45,642 nucleotides of DNA from Candidatus Nanopelagicaceae bacterium (GCA_018882735.1 VERH01000006.1:1-45642), one strand, 5' to 3'. Counted from the stretch's first letter, positions 7,928 to 15,596 are shown. Notes: generated by a model from the sequence alone, not told the origin. Program-made: numbers and translations.

Positions 7928-9147
7928 TTCCGACCTCGATCACTAAAGGTGCGCGCTTTATAGTCCTATTAGCGCTTCTCGCTTCAATCCTCTCCTTTGC
8001 AAAATTTCAACATTGTCGTAGCGCTGGTTGGGGCTCCCCTGATGTCTATATCCATATGTGTTACTCCGACTTATCGGCGCTCTATGGCGCGCGTGAGATA
8101 AACGTTGATCGTTGGCCATATGAATCGGTAGATAACTCCGTTGAATATCCGGTAATTACTGGGTTAGTTATGTGGGCAACCGGCCTAGTTATTAGCGATG
8201 AGAACGGGTATCGCGCTTACTTCGATCTAAACGTTGCGCTTCTAGCGCTGCTTTTTATCTTCTCTGCTTGGCTGCTGTGGCGGATAAAGCCGGAGTTTGC
8301 GCCACTTCTTGCTTTCTCGCCGGCAGTGATCGGCTCGCTCTATATAAATTGGGATTTGTGGGCGGTGGCCGCGGCTCTCATTGCAATCTATTTATTCCAA
8401 AGAGAGAAATTTGATTTATCTGGGCTTGCGCTAGGCGTTGCAATTGCAACTAAATTCTTCCCCGTTGTTCTACTGCTTCCGGTAATTCTTTATTTCAAAA
8501 CCGATATCGCAAAGACCATTCGTTACATCGCCCTTACTTCTCTAACTTGGGTTCTGATAAATCTTCCCATCGCTCTAACGAACTTCGATGGTTGGGCTCG
8601 TTTTTACAAGATGAATTTAGATCGGAGCAACGACCTTGGCTCAATCTGGTATGCGCTACAGCTCCGAGACATCACCTTTGGTAACTCAACGCTTCTTTCA
8701 ATCGCATTGGTGTTGTTTGCTGCTCTAGCAATTGCAAACGTTGCGAATCAATCAAAAGTTACGCGATTTGAAACCTTTGCGATCACTTCCTTTCTCACAG
8801 TCGCCGCCTTTGTAACTATTAGTAAGGTCTATTCACCACAGTATGTAATTTGGTTAACGCCACTTGCTCTTATCGCGCTACGCCGTAAGGAAGAGCGGAG
8901 CGCGTTTTGGATCTGGCAAGGCGGTGAAGCGCTGTATCACTTAGCGATCTGGCAATATCTTGCGAGCTATACCGGGGCTAAATTTGGACTTCCTGAAGGG
9001 CTTTACGCTCTGTCGATCTTTATCCGCATCGCCACCCTCGCCTGGTTCGCTCGGAGCCTTATTCACAGCAGCCGGAGCACGGATTTCTCAATGTCAGAGG
9101 GCGGGGATAGTCTTAGCGCCCTTCATCAAAAGGCCCGTCCTATTTGA
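7924..9147 (+). CDS. GT87-like polyprenyl-phosphate-dependent membrane glycosyltransferase
   Basis: A 407-residue polytopic protein with about ten hydrophobic segments. It resembles GT-C glycosyltransferases of the GT87/DUF2029 group, which in actinobacteria use polyprenyl-phosphate mannose or arabinose to extend cell-envelope glycans on the outer face of the membrane. The first extracytoplasmic loop carries conserved-looking acidic and aromatic residues (SPDVYIHMCYSDL, then RWPYESVDNSVEYPV), the expected place for the catalytic aspartate. Its counterpart in M. tuberculosis is Rv0051, in the same place after ponA1. The ATG overlaps the ponA stop (ATGA), so it is coupled to the PBP. The C-terminal 30 residues are hydrophilic. 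Donor and acceptor are unknown. Confidence 0.8.
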   Translation: MIPTSITKGARFIVLLALLASILSFAKFQHCRSAGWGSPDVYIHMCYSDLSALYGAREINVDRWPYESVDNSVEYPVITGLVMWATGLVISDENGYRAYFDLNVALLALLFIFSAWLLWRIKPEFAPLLAFSPAVIGSLYINWDLWAVAAALIAIYLFQREKFDLSGLALGVAIATKFFPVVLLLPVILYFKTDIAKTIRYIALTSLTWVLINLPIALTNFDGWARFYKMNLDRSNDLGSIWYALQLRDITFGNSTLLSIALVLFAALAIANVANQSKVTRFETFAITSFLTVAAFVTISKVYSPQYVIWLTPLALIALRRKEERSAFWIWQGGEALYHLAIWQYLASYTGAKFGLPEGLYALSIFIRIATLAWFARSLIHSSRSTDFSMSEGGDSLSALHQKARPI

Positions 9148-9151
9148 TGAA
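9122..9151. repeat. Perfect 9-bp inverted repeat before the rpsF leader
   Basis: TTCATCAAA (9122-9130) and TTTGATGAA (9143-9151) are exact reverse complements with a 12-nt spacer. They span the last codons and the stop of the GT87-like gene. No T-run follows, so it is a poor intrinsic terminator. The arm centres are 21 bp apart, about two helical turns, which would suit a dimeric repressor at the rpsF promoter; an RNA hairpin is the other reading. Confidence 0.5.
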
Positions 9152-9160
9152 TCGCAGCAA

Positions 9161-9209
9161 CCCTCCTGTCGCGGAAATGCCGTGACCGATTAGTCCAGAG
9201 GAGGTGGGG
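9161..9209 (+). promoter_or_regulatory. Candidate structured leader of rpsF hiding the Shine-Dalgarno
   Basis: Upstream of rpsF, CCTCCT (9162-9167) is exactly complementary to AGGAGG (9199-9204), the Shine-Dalgarno of rpsF. Between them is a second stem, GTCGCGG (9168-9174) with CCGTGAC (9180-9186), seven pairs including one G-U and a 5-nt loop, followed by the unpaired stretch CGATTAGTCCAG. Bacterial rpsF operons are known to be autoregulated by the S6:S18 complex binding a leader with a conserved CCG. This element is placed for that job, but a match to that motif was judged by eye only. Confidence 0.45.
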
Positions 9210-9215
9210 TAAAGC

Positions 9216-9500
9216 ATGCGTCGCTATGAATTGATGGTGATCCTAGATCCCGATCTAGAAGAGCGAACAGTCGCACCAAGTCTTGAGACATATCTCAAGA
9301 TCATCAAGGAATCCGGTGGTCGAGTCGACAAACTCGATATCTGGGGCCGTCGTCGTATGGCATTTGAAATCGCGAAGAAGAGCGAAGGAATCTATGCCGT
9401 CGTTGATATGCACTGTGAGCCAGCCGCAATCAAAGAGTTGGACCGCCAACTTAATTTGAACGAAGCAGTCCTTCGTACAAAAGTTGTCCGTCCTGAATAA
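9216..9500 (+). CDS. rpsF: Small ribosomal subunit protein bS6
   Basis: A 94-residue protein with the bS6 opening [14 protein letters not shown] and the conserved GRRRMAFEI and [10 protein letters not shown] segments; normal family length. In the 30S platform it binds 16S rRNA as a heterodimer with bS18, whose gene follows two places on. The start is firmly set by AGAGGAGGTGGGG about 10 nt upstream. It opens the rpsF-ssb-rpsR-rplI cluster, whose order is conserved in actinobacteria and many other bacteria. A possible SD-sequestering leader precedes it, so translation may be controlled by its own product with S18. Confidence 0.97.
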   Translation: MRRYELMVILDPDLEERTVAPSLETYLKIIKESGGRVDKLDIWGRRRMAFEIAKKSEGIYAVVDMHCEPAAIKELDRQLNLNEAVLRTKVVRPE

Positions 9501-9543
9501 ATCCGCCAACTAGAGAAGACACTTAAGTAGAGAGAAGACACAT

Positions 9544-10035
9544 ATGGCAGCGGGCGATACACAAATCACTTTAATCGGTAATTTAACTAACGATCCTGAA
9601 CTGCGCTTCACACCATCTGGTGCTGCAGTCGCAAAGTTCACGGTCGCTTCAACACCGCGTTACATGGACCGCCAAACTAATGAATGGAAGGACGGAGATA
9701 CTCTCTTCCTCCAATGCCAGATTTGGCGTCAAGCAGCTGAGAATGTTGCCGAGACTCTTACACGTGGAATGCGCGTAATTGTTTCTGGTCGTTTGAAGCA
9801 GCGTTCCTATGAGACTAAAGAGGGCGAGAAGAGAACCGTCTTCGAAGTCGAAGTAGATGAAGTTGGTCCATCGCTTCGTAACGCAACCGCAAAGGTCACA
9901 AAGACAACCCGCCAAGGCGGAAACTCTGGTGGCTTTAGCGCACCTACTGAATCTTCTGATGAACCATGGTCATCAACAACAAGCGTCGGTGGCGGTTGGA
10001 CCTCAACCACTGCTGACGAACAACCACCCTTCTAA
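9544..10035 (+). CDS. ssb: Single-stranded DNA-binding protein
   Basis: A 163-residue SSB. The N-terminal OB fold (1-110) has the family pattern [18 protein letters not shown] and later [19 protein letters not shown] Gly/Ser/Thr-rich flexible linker follows, ending in the acidic tip DEQPPF that recruits replication and repair proteins (the DDIPF-type tail). It coats single-stranded DNA at forks and acts with DnaB encoded about 1.1 kb downstream. The 43-nt gap after rpsF has no obvious terminator, so it is probably part of the rpsF transcript. The ATG at 9544 is preceded by a purine-rich AGAGAAGA stretch. Confidence 0.97.
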   Translation: MAAGDTQITLIGNLTNDPELRFTPSGAAVAKFTVASTPRYMDRQTNEWKDGDTLFLQCQIWRQAAENVAETLTRGMRVIVSGRLKQRSYETKEGEKRTVFEVEVDEVGPSLRNATAKVTKTTRQGGNSGGFSAPTESSDEPWSSTTSVGGGWTSTTADEQPPF

Positions 10036-10086
10036 AAAACCAACCATTCCGCCTCTTTTGGCGGGCCCAGAACAAGGAGCACCACA

Positions 10087-10365
10087 ATGGGAGCACGTTC
10101 CAACCGGAATCTGAAGCAGAAGCCGAAGGTCTCACAGGCTGCGCTGAAGAAGATTAAGAAGAAGCCTTGCTCGTTTTGCCGCGACAAGGTCACATATATT
10201 GATTACAAGGATGTAGCGACGCTACGTAAGTACATCTCCGATCGCGGCAAGATCCGCGCTCGCCGTATTACTGGCGCCTGCACCCAACACCAACGCCAAG
10301 TAACTGCTGCGATTAAAAATAGTCGCGAAGTAGCTCTACTTCCTTACACATCGACAGCTCGCTAG
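10087..10365 (+). CDS. rpsR: Small ribosomal subunit protein bS18, Cys-containing form
   Basis: A 92-residue bS18 with the family core [29 protein letters not shown] and the basic 20-residue head. It keeps the cysteine pair CSFC (about 30-33) plus Cys at GAC, so it is the 'C+' zinc-type form rather than the cysteine-free form that zinc-starved actinobacteria switch to. It binds bS6 in the 30S platform. The Shine-Dalgarno AAGGAG sits 8 nt before the ATG. It lies between ssb and rplI in the conserved order. Confidence 0.97.
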   Translation: MGARSNRNLKQKPKVSQAALKKIKKKPCSFCRDKVTYIDYKDVATLRKYISDRGKIRARRITGACTQHQRQVTAAIKNSREVALLPYTSTAR

Positions 10366-10377
10366 TAGGAGAAAATA

Positions 10378-10824
10378 ATGAAACTAATTCTTACTCGCGA
10401 AGTAGCTGGCCTCGGCCACGCAGGTGATGTTGTAAACGTTAAAGATGGTTACGCACGTAACTTCTTGATTCCACGCGGAAATGCGATTGCATGGAGCGAG
10501 GGTGGCGAAAAGCAGATTGATGGCATTCGTCGCGCCCGCCTTTCTCGCGAAATTCGCGATAAGGACCACGCTAATGAAATCAAGGCAACCCTTGAAGCTG
10601 CGACCCTCGAGGTCAAGGTCAAGACTGGCTCAACCGGTCGCCTATTCGGTTCGGTAACCGAAAAGGATGTTGCACTTGTTATCAAGAGCGCAACCGGACT
10701 TGATATTGATCGCCATAAGATCAAGTTGATCAAGCATGTTAAGAACCTCGGAAAGCACAGCGCTAAGGTCTCGTTGCTTACCGGCGTCGCTGCGAACATC
10801 ACTGTAAATGTGGTCGAGCAGTAA
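10378..10824 (+). CDS. rplI: Large ribosomal subunit protein bL9
   Basis: A 148-residue bL9 with the N-terminal rRNA-binding domain (MKLILTREVAGLGHAGDVVNVKDGYARNFLIPRGNA), a long connecting helix rich in charged residues (about 45-75), and the C-terminal domain with TGRLFGSVT. The family length is normal. bL9 sits at the base of the L1 stalk and helps keep translational fidelity. TAGGAG lies 6-7 nt before the ATG. A strong intrinsic terminator follows the stop by about 17 nt and closes the ribosomal cluster. Confidence 0.97.
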   Translation: MKLILTREVAGLGHAGDVVNVKDGYARNFLIPRGNAIAWSEGGEKQIDGIRRARLSREIRDKDHANEIKATLEAATLEVKVKTGSTGRLFGSVTEKDVALVIKSATGLDIDRHKIKLIKHVKNLGKHSAKVSLLTGVAANITVNVVEQ

Positions 10825-10840
10825 ATAAGTTAATTTGATT

Positions 10841-10868
10841 AAGCCCGCCAACTCGGCGGGCTTTTTCT
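10841..10868 (+). terminator. Intrinsic terminator after rplI
   Basis: AAGCCCGCC (10841-10849), loop AACTC, then GGCGGGCTT (10855-10863) makes a perfect 9-bp GC-rich stem that runs straight into TTTCTTTTC. It is the only textbook rho-independent terminator I could find in this window, and it separates the S6-L9 cluster from dnaB. Confidence 0.9.
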
Positions 10869-10921
10869 TTTCCTGGCTATCTTTTTATTAATCTCAGCAA
10901 ATGAGATGTTGGAAAAAACTT

Positions 10922-11060
10922 TTATGCACAGGCAAAAAACCATTTCACCTGCGTGTTTACCTCTCTAAGAACAAGTTACCCACAATCCATCCACAACTTC
11001 TACACAGGAGGGCGGCCACTTACCCACAGCATTACTGGGTTACTCCACACCCCCTCCACA
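10922..11060 (+). promoter_or_regulatory. Cluster of DnaA-box-like 9-mers upstream of dnaB
   Basis: Compared with TTATNCACA, the 244-nt gap between the rplI terminator and dnaB holds, all on the plus strand: TTATGCACA (10922-10930, exact), TTACCCACA (10976-10984 and 11020-11028, one mismatch each), TTCTACACA (10998-11006, one mismatch), and the weaker CCATCCACA (10987-10995) and CCCTCCACA (11052-11060). An A/T-rich stretch (about 10870-10925) lies on the left. DnaA binding here could regulate dnaB, titrate DnaA, or mark an origin-like element. No clear TAnnnT promoter just ahead of the dnaB ATG was found. Confidence 0.5.
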
Positions 11061-11112
11061 CGCGTAAATAGCTGGGTTAGGCGCTGTCAGTGGCGAGGAA
11101 GAAGATACGCCC

Positions 11113-12513
11113 ATGAGTCTGGCAGAGCTACCGAATTACGAGGATCGTCGCTCTGGAGTCCCAGAATTTGATCGAACTCCACCACAAGATTTAATCGCCG
11201 AACAATCCGTTCTTGGTGGAATGTTGTTGTCAAAAGATGCAATAGGCGAAGTTGTTGAAATCATTCGCCAACGGGATTTCTATCGTCCGGCACATGAACT
11301 CATCTTTGATGTAATTATTGATCTTTATGGTCGTGGTGAACCTGCCGATGCCGTGACTGTTTCTGCTGAGCTAACAAAGCGCGGTGAGATTGCTAAAGCC
11401 GGTGGCGCTCCATATTTACATACTTTGATTTCGGCTGTTCCTACCGCTGCCAACGCCGGTTATTACGCCCGCATTGTTAGAGAGCGCGCGATTGCAAGAA
11501 GACTTGTTGAAGCGGGAACAAAGATTGTTCAACTTGGCTTTACCGCCGAAGGTGAGATTGATGATGTTGTAGACCTAGCCGAACAAGAGGTCTACCAAGT
11601 CACCGAACGTCGCGCTGGCGAAGATTTTGTCCAACTAAATGAATTAATTCCTGCCGCGTTAGATCAAATCGAGAAGATGCAATCTGGTGAGATTGCCGAA
11701 GGTATTAAGACCGGATTTAAAGATTTAGATTCGCTCACAAATGGATTCCATCCCGGAAACATGATCGTTATCGCGGCTCGTCCTGCTGTTGGTAAATCAA
11801 CTCTTGGACTAGATATCGCTCGTAACGCCGCGATTCATAATGGTGAGTGTTCGGTCATCTTCTCACTTGAAATGAGCCGCTCTGAGATCACTATGCGCAT
11901 GCTCTCTGCGGAAGCGCGCGTAGCGTTAAATAACATCCGTTCTGGTTCGTTGAGCGATGACGAATGGTCGAAATTAGCCCGCCGAATGGGCGAAATTAAC
12001 GATGCCCCGCTCTTTATTGATGACTCCCCAAACCTCTCCATGATGGAAATTCGCGCAAAGGCCCGGCGCCTAAAGCAACGCCATGACCTGAAGTTGGTAG
12101 TCATTGATTACCTCCAGCTCATGACATCAGGAAAGAAAGTTGAAAATCGCCAGCAAGAAGTCTCCGAGTTTTCTCGCCAACTGAAACTTCTCGCTAAAGA
12201 GCTAAATGTTCCGGTCGTTGCCATCTCCCAGTTAAATCGTTCCCCAGAACAACGTGCCGATAAGAAGCCGATGCTCTCTGATCTTCGTGAATCAGGTTCG
12301 ATTGAACAGGATGCGGACGTAGTTATCTTGCTTCATCGTGATGATTTGTACGATTCACAAAATCGCTCTGGTGAAGCTGATTTAAATGTTGCAAAGCATC
12401 GTAACGGACCCACAAAGATTATTACTGTTGCTTCGCTACTTCACTTTGCAAAGTTTGCGGATATGGCACCTAAGTACACGACTCCACAAGAGAAGTTCGT
12501 TAAAGATAATTAA
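11113..12513 (+). CDS. dnaB: Replicative DNA helicase DnaB
   Basis: A 466-residue hexameric 5'-3' fork helicase. The N-terminal primase-interacting domain (about 20-130; PQDLIAEQSVLGGMLLS) is followed by a linker and the RecA-like motor with Walker A ARPAVGKST (222-230, Lys228), Walker B LVVIDYLQLM, and SQLNRSPEQRADKKPMLSDLRESGSIEQDAD. It has no intein, unlike the M. tuberculosis DnaB, and the length is that of a plain DnaB. The start at ATG 11113 has only a weak purine stretch (GAGGAAGAAG) upstream. The gene stands alone after the rplI terminator and behind a run of DnaA-box-like sites. Its stop overlaps the convergent DUF6671 gene by 4 nt. Confidence 0.96.
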   Translation: MSLAELPNYEDRRSGVPEFDRTPPQDLIAEQSVLGGMLLSKDAIGEVVEIIRQRDFYRPAHELIFDVIIDLYGRGEPADAVTVSAELTKRGEIAKAGGAPYLHTLISAVPTAANAGYYARIVRERAIARRLVEAGTKIVQLGFTAEGEIDDVVDLAEQEVYQVTERRAGEDFVQLNELIPAALDQIEKMQSGEIAEGIKTGFKDLDSLTNGFHPGNMIVIAARPAVGKSTLGLDIARNAAIHNGECSVIFSLEMSRSEITMRMLSAEARVALNNIRSGSLSDDEWSKLARRMGEINDAPLFIDDSPNLSMMEIRAKARRLKQRHDLKLVVIDYLQLMTSGKKVENRQQEVSEFSRQLKLLAKELNVPVVAISQLNRSPEQRADKKPMLSDLRESGSIEQDADVVILLHRDDLYDSQNRSGEADLNVAKHRNGPTKIITVASLLHFAKFADMAPKYTTPQEKFVKDN

Positions 12514-13340
12514 GGGTTACAGCGCTCACATTGTGCAGCGCTGGCTTTTGCTCTTCCATTTAGCTGTTCTTGCTTGTGAGAACACTTTGCGCAACTCTCT
12601 AATTCGCCGCGAACAGCCTTCGAAACTAACTCCCCGCACTCCTCACAATTCAATCCATAGAGATTCGAAGTGGTTCCAAAGCCGGGTGTGCCACATTCAT
12701 CGCACTGTCTTGATAGACGATTCGCTAATCGCTGCGCACAGTTCTTGATTACCTCACTTCTCGAAGGAGACATATGCGCCCGGAGATCACTCTCAACCAC
12801 CGCGCTACCCCTCTTTGTTATTTCTTGGATCGCCTCTTCAAGGGCGGCTAATTCACGTAAACCCTTATAGATATTGCCCTTTCCACCGGCTTGGTAACAG
12901 ATAAGGGCATGGTTGGGAAAGTCAGCTCGCTCAAGAAAGTCACCAAGTTCATCAATTGAGGAGACATCGGTCTTTACCGCAATCACCTCGGTGCCGCGTT
13001 CGTACTCCATAATCTCAATGCCGTGAACATCATCAATCCAAGCGATTGCTTCTATCGCAGAGTTAATAAATGGAACTAGCGGATCGGCTCCAATACTTCC
13101 CTCTGAGGCCAGGCCGAATCTAATTCCCTTATCTTCCATACCAATGCGCGCCTTCTTCAGCGCAGTGTCTCTTTGAGAGAGTGTTCGCGGAATTTCACCA
13201 GAGAATGTTCCAAGCAAGTCAGTATCAAATTGATGGTGAATGACTTTAATCCCAAGAGGCGCCAAGGCCGGAGCAATCAATTTCTCTTTATGGTGTTGAG
13301 TTGTGAGCACCGCTTCGATGCCATTGTAGGGATGAGCCAT
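12510..13340 (-). CDS. DUF6671-like protein with C-terminal double zinc ribbon
   Basis: A 276-residue protein that looks like the DUF6671 family; the assignment is from memory and not certain. The first 190 residues have no known fold I can name, though acidic and histidine residues recur (HQFDTDLLGTFSGEIPR, ASEGSIGADP, YERGTEVIAVKTDV). The last 70 residues carry four CxxC knuckles (CDEC, CEEC, CAKC, CERC), enough for two structural zinc sites. There is no signal peptide or membrane segment. It lies 4 nt after a small winged-helix regulator gene, so both are probably co-transcribed, divergent from the bicarbonate permease. Function is unknown. Confidence 0.75.
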   Translation of the reverse strand: MAHPYNGIEAVLTTQHHKEKLIAPALAPLGIKVIHHQFDTDLLGTFSGEIPRTLSQRDTALKKARIGMEDKGIRFGLASEGSIGADPLVPFINSAIEAIAWIDDVHGIEIMEYERGTEVIAVKTDVSSIDELGDFLERADFPNHALICYQAGGKGNIYKGLRELAALEEAIQEITKRGSAVVESDLRAHMSPSRSEVIKNCAQRLANRLSRQCDECGTPGFGTTSNLYGLNCEECGELVSKAVRGELESCAKCSHKQEQLNGRAKASAAQCERCNP

Positions 13341-13344
13341 AGTT

Positions 13345-13623
13345 TTATTTCGAGAAGATTTTTATGAGAGAGCCGATAGAGCGATGGGCTTCTGCGGGAT
13401 GGCGAAACCGAAGGCTCTTCTTAACCGTATACGTGTTCCGTCGACCCACTCGTTCAATCTCGATGTATCCCGCCGCTTCAAGGTCAGCGATGATTCCTTG
13501 AGTGCGGCGCTCGGTAATTCCAACGCTCTTCGCGATGTCTCGAATTCGAGCTTCTGGTTCACGAGCGAGATAGATCAAGACATGGCCATGGTTGGAGAGG
13601 AAGGTCCATTGGGCTTCAGCCAT
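13345..13623 (-). CDS. Small winged-helix transcriptional regulator
   Basis: A 92-residue protein consisting almost only of a winged helix-turn-helix: WTFLSNHGHVLIYLAREPEARIRDIAKSVGITERRTQGIIADLEAAGYIEIERVGRRNTYTV. The recognition helix is ITERRTQGIIADL and the wing is IEIERVGRRNTYTV, of the MarR/ArsR-like kind. No metal-binding cysteines or separate effector domain are visible, so how it senses a signal is unclear. It starts at ATG 13623; TAGAAT (13630-13635) ends 6 nt before. It is divergent from an SbtA-type permease with a gap of about 50-65 nt and may control both sides. Confidence 0.85.
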   Translation of the reverse strand: MAEAQWTFLSNHGHVLIYLAREPEARIRDIAKSVGITERRTQGIIADLEAAGYIEIERVGRRNTYTVKKSLRFRHPAEAHRSIGSLIKIFSK

Positions 13624-13629
13624 GACGTG

Positions 13630-13681
13630 ATTCTATCTCAATATACGAAACTTAATACAAGAAATAGATTTCATGTATAGT
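13630..13681. promoter_or_regulatory. Divergent promoter region of regulator and SbtA genes
   Basis: It contains TAGAAT on the minus strand (13630-13635, 6 nt from the regulator ATG) and TATAGT on the plus strand (13676-13681, 6 nt from GTG 13688 of the permease). Between and across them, TATACGAAA (13642-13650) and TTTCATGTATA (13669-13679) form a gapped imperfect dyad that could be an operator for the regulator. No clear -35 boxes were seen. Confidence 0.45.
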
Positions 13682-13687
13682 GGCGGA

Positions 13688-14656
13688 GTGCCTGGAAGCC
13701 TAGATTTAGCAATCACTAACCTAACCTCGGTCTCTGTCTTGGTCTTCGCCTTGGGCTTCATAGCCGCTCGATTTAAGAGCGATATCCGTATCCCAGAACC
13801 GGTCTACCAGATCATCTCGGTTTATCTGCTCTTTGGAATTGGGCTCAAAGGTGGAGTATCCCTCTCAAACTCGACCGGTACCGGGATCGTGGCACCCTTA
13901 ATTGTCACTATTGCTTTGGGAACTCTAATTCCATTTCTTGCATTCTTTGCACTACGGTTTGTGAAGCGGCTAAATGAAGTAGATCGAGGAGCGATTTCTG
14001 CTCACTATGGCTCGACATCATTGGTCACATTCACCGCCGCACTAGTTTTCCTTGAGAATGCAAAGATTTCTTATGAAGGTTTTGCTACAACGCTCCTTAC
14101 TGTTATGGAAGTTCCTGGAATCATCGTTGGAATCTTTTTAGCGACGAGACATCTTTCACGTGAAGTATCTTGGGCTGAATCTTTAAAGGAGATTGTTCTC
14201 GGTAAGACCGTGATTCTTCTCGTTGGCGGACTATTGATTGGCGCGCTATCTGGTGAGGCGGGCTATGAACGCGTTACACCATTCTTCGTTGATCTACTTC
14301 CAGGAATCTTGGCGCTCTTCTTAATGCATCTTGGATTTCTTGCTGGCGCCCAAGCGCACGCAGTTAGAGAAGTTGGGATTGGTTTAGGAGTATTTGCGAT
14401 TCTCTTCCCAATCTTTGCTGGAACACTTGGAGTGTTTGCTGGCTCAATTGCGGGACTTTCAGTCGGTGGCGCAACCGTACTTGGCATCTTATGTGCCAGC
14501 GCTTCTTATATTGCAGCGCCGGCCGCTGTTCAAATTGCTGTGCCCGAAGCAAATCCATCGTTATCAATTACAGCAAGCTTGGCAATTACATTCCCATTCA
14601 ATTTGATTGTTGGCATTCCGCTTCTAAAAGCGGTTGCAATGGCTGTTATTGGCTAG
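13688..14656 (+). CDS. SbtA-type sodium/bicarbonate symporter
   Basis: A 322-residue membrane protein with about ten hydrophobic helices, matching the sodium-dependent bicarbonate permease family (PF05982, cyanobacterial SbtA). Visible family features are the paired repeats with PEPVYQIISVYLLFGIGLKGGVSLS in the first half, SAHYGSTSLVTFTAAL in the middle, and ILCASASYIAAPAAVQIAVPEANPS in the second half. I chose GTG 13688 because TATAGT ends 6 nt before it, the spacing seen for other leaderless genes here; ATG 13673 gives five more residues and cannot be excluded. Bicarbonate would feed anaplerotic carboxylases. There is no adjacent PII-like SbtB; instead a winged-helix regulator is divergent. 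Its TAG overlaps the convergent EamA gene. Confidence 0.85.
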   Translation: MPGSLDLAITNLTSVSVLVFALGFIAARFKSDIRIPEPVYQIISVYLLFGIGLKGGVSLSNSTGTGIVAPLIVTIALGTLIPFLAFFALRFVKRLNEVDRGAISAHYGSTSLVTFTAALVFLENAKISYEGFATTLLTVMEVPGIIVGIFLATRHLSREVSWAESLKEIVLGKTVILLVGGLLIGALSGEAGYERVTPFFVDLLPGILALFLMHLGFLAGAQAHAVREVGIGLGVFAILFPIFAGTLGVFAGSIAGLSVGGATVLGILCASASYIAAPAAVQIAVPEANPSLSITASLAITFPFNLIVGIPLLKAVAMAVIG

Positions 14657-15579
14657 CTTTTAGGTGTGTGCTGACGAGCGCGATCAGCGATTGAGATTCC
14701 TACTAGTACGACAAGGCATCCGATAAGTTGAATTGTTGTAAGACTCTCGTTGAGCCACCACCAAGCAAAAATTCCCGCCAAGACCGGTTCAATCATCCCA
14801 AAGATACTTGCGGTCGATGCGCTCATTAATTTAAGTCCTGCTAGAACGAAAAGATAAGGCGCAATTGTTCCCATCACGACAATCCAAAGTACTAAAGCCC
14901 AACCAGGGAGTGAATAACTCTCAAACCTTCCAAGAAGACTCATCTCATTAGATAGAGCAGCTACCGGAAAGTTCCAAATTGGAAGTGCAAAAAAGAGAAC
15001 GAGAGACGCTACCCCGAATCCCCAAGTTGCTATTGCGCCGCTCGACTTTGTCTTTCCAAGTAAATCTCCAATCAAGAAATAGCCCGCTAGCGCAAGAGCA
15101 TCAAGGAATGCAGCAATCAAGCCAATCTGGTCAACTGAGAGTCCGCTCCAAATCTGAGTGATCATCAAGAGCCCTGCGAAAGCCAATGCAATCGCATACC
15201 AGAGTCCTCGAGGAACATGCTTCTTCAAAACAAAGCGGAGGAAGAGCAAGATCCAAATCGGCGCCGTAAATTCAATAAGGAGCGCGATGCCAACATACAT
15301 TCGTGAGATTGCAACAAAGTAGAGCGCTTGGACAAGTGTCACGCCTACTACGCCGAAGAGAAGCAACCAAGGAAGCTCCTGTTTTGTCGGCTTTAACTCG
15401 TGACGACGGAAGATGATGTAGAAGGAGAAGAGAATTAGGAATGCGCCACCGGTTCGAATCTGAGTGAGCCGCCAAGCGGAAATCTCATCGAGGAGAACTA
15501 TCTTCGAGATGATTCCGTTGAAGGCGAAGAGAAAAGCCCCTAAAAACAGGTAAATCTCGCCCCGGAGTCGCGTAAACAC
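14653..15579 (-). CDS. EamA/DMT family transporter
   Basis: A 308-residue inner-membrane protein with about ten helices in two EamA repeats (residues 10-140 and 155-290), each opening with the family's short loop after the first helix (FLFAFNGIISKIVL in the first). The family exports or imports metabolites such as amino acids, nucleosides and drugs; substrate cannot be told here. The C-terminal tail is short and basic (ADRARQHTPKS). The start is GTG 15579, with TAGGGT (15586-15591) ending 6 nt upstream. It is transcribed alone: the acyl-CoA dehydrogenase gene upstream ends at 15597, leaving a 17-nt gap that contains this promoter element. Confidence 0.88.
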   Translation of the reverse strand: MFTRLRGEIYLFLGAFLFAFNGIISKIVLLDEISAWRLTQIRTGGAFLILFSFYIIFRRHELKPTKQELPWLLLFGVVGVTLVQALYFVAISRMYVGIALLIEFTAPIWILLFLRFVLKKHVPRGLWYAIALAFAGLLMITQIWSGLSVDQIGLIAAFLDALALAGYFLIGDLLGKTKSSGAIATWGFGVASLVLFFALPIWNFPVAALSNEMSLLGRFESYSLPGWALVLWIVVMGTIAPYLFVLAGLKLMSASTASIFGMIEPVLAGIFAWWWLNESLTTIQLIGCLVVLVGISIADRARQHTPKS

Positions 15580-15585
15580 CCCGGA

Positions 15586-15591
15586 ACCCTA
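15586..15591 (-). promoter_or_regulatory. -10 element of the EamA gene
   Basis: TAGGGT on the minus strand, 6 nt before the GTG start, in the 17-nt gap after the acyl-CoA dehydrogenase stop; fits a leaderless transcript. Confidence 0.45.
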
Positions 15592-15596
15592 CCGGT

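Noticed and set aside
10870-11112. Calling this gap the chromosomal origin (oriC)
   Set aside because: dnaA and dnaN are not adjacent, only one site is an exact box, and no strand-skew data can be computed here; reported only as a DnaA-box-like cluster.
11113-12513. Intein in DnaB, as found in M. tuberculosis
   Set aside because: The Walker A region and the rest of the motor are continuous and the length (466) is that of an intein-free DnaB.
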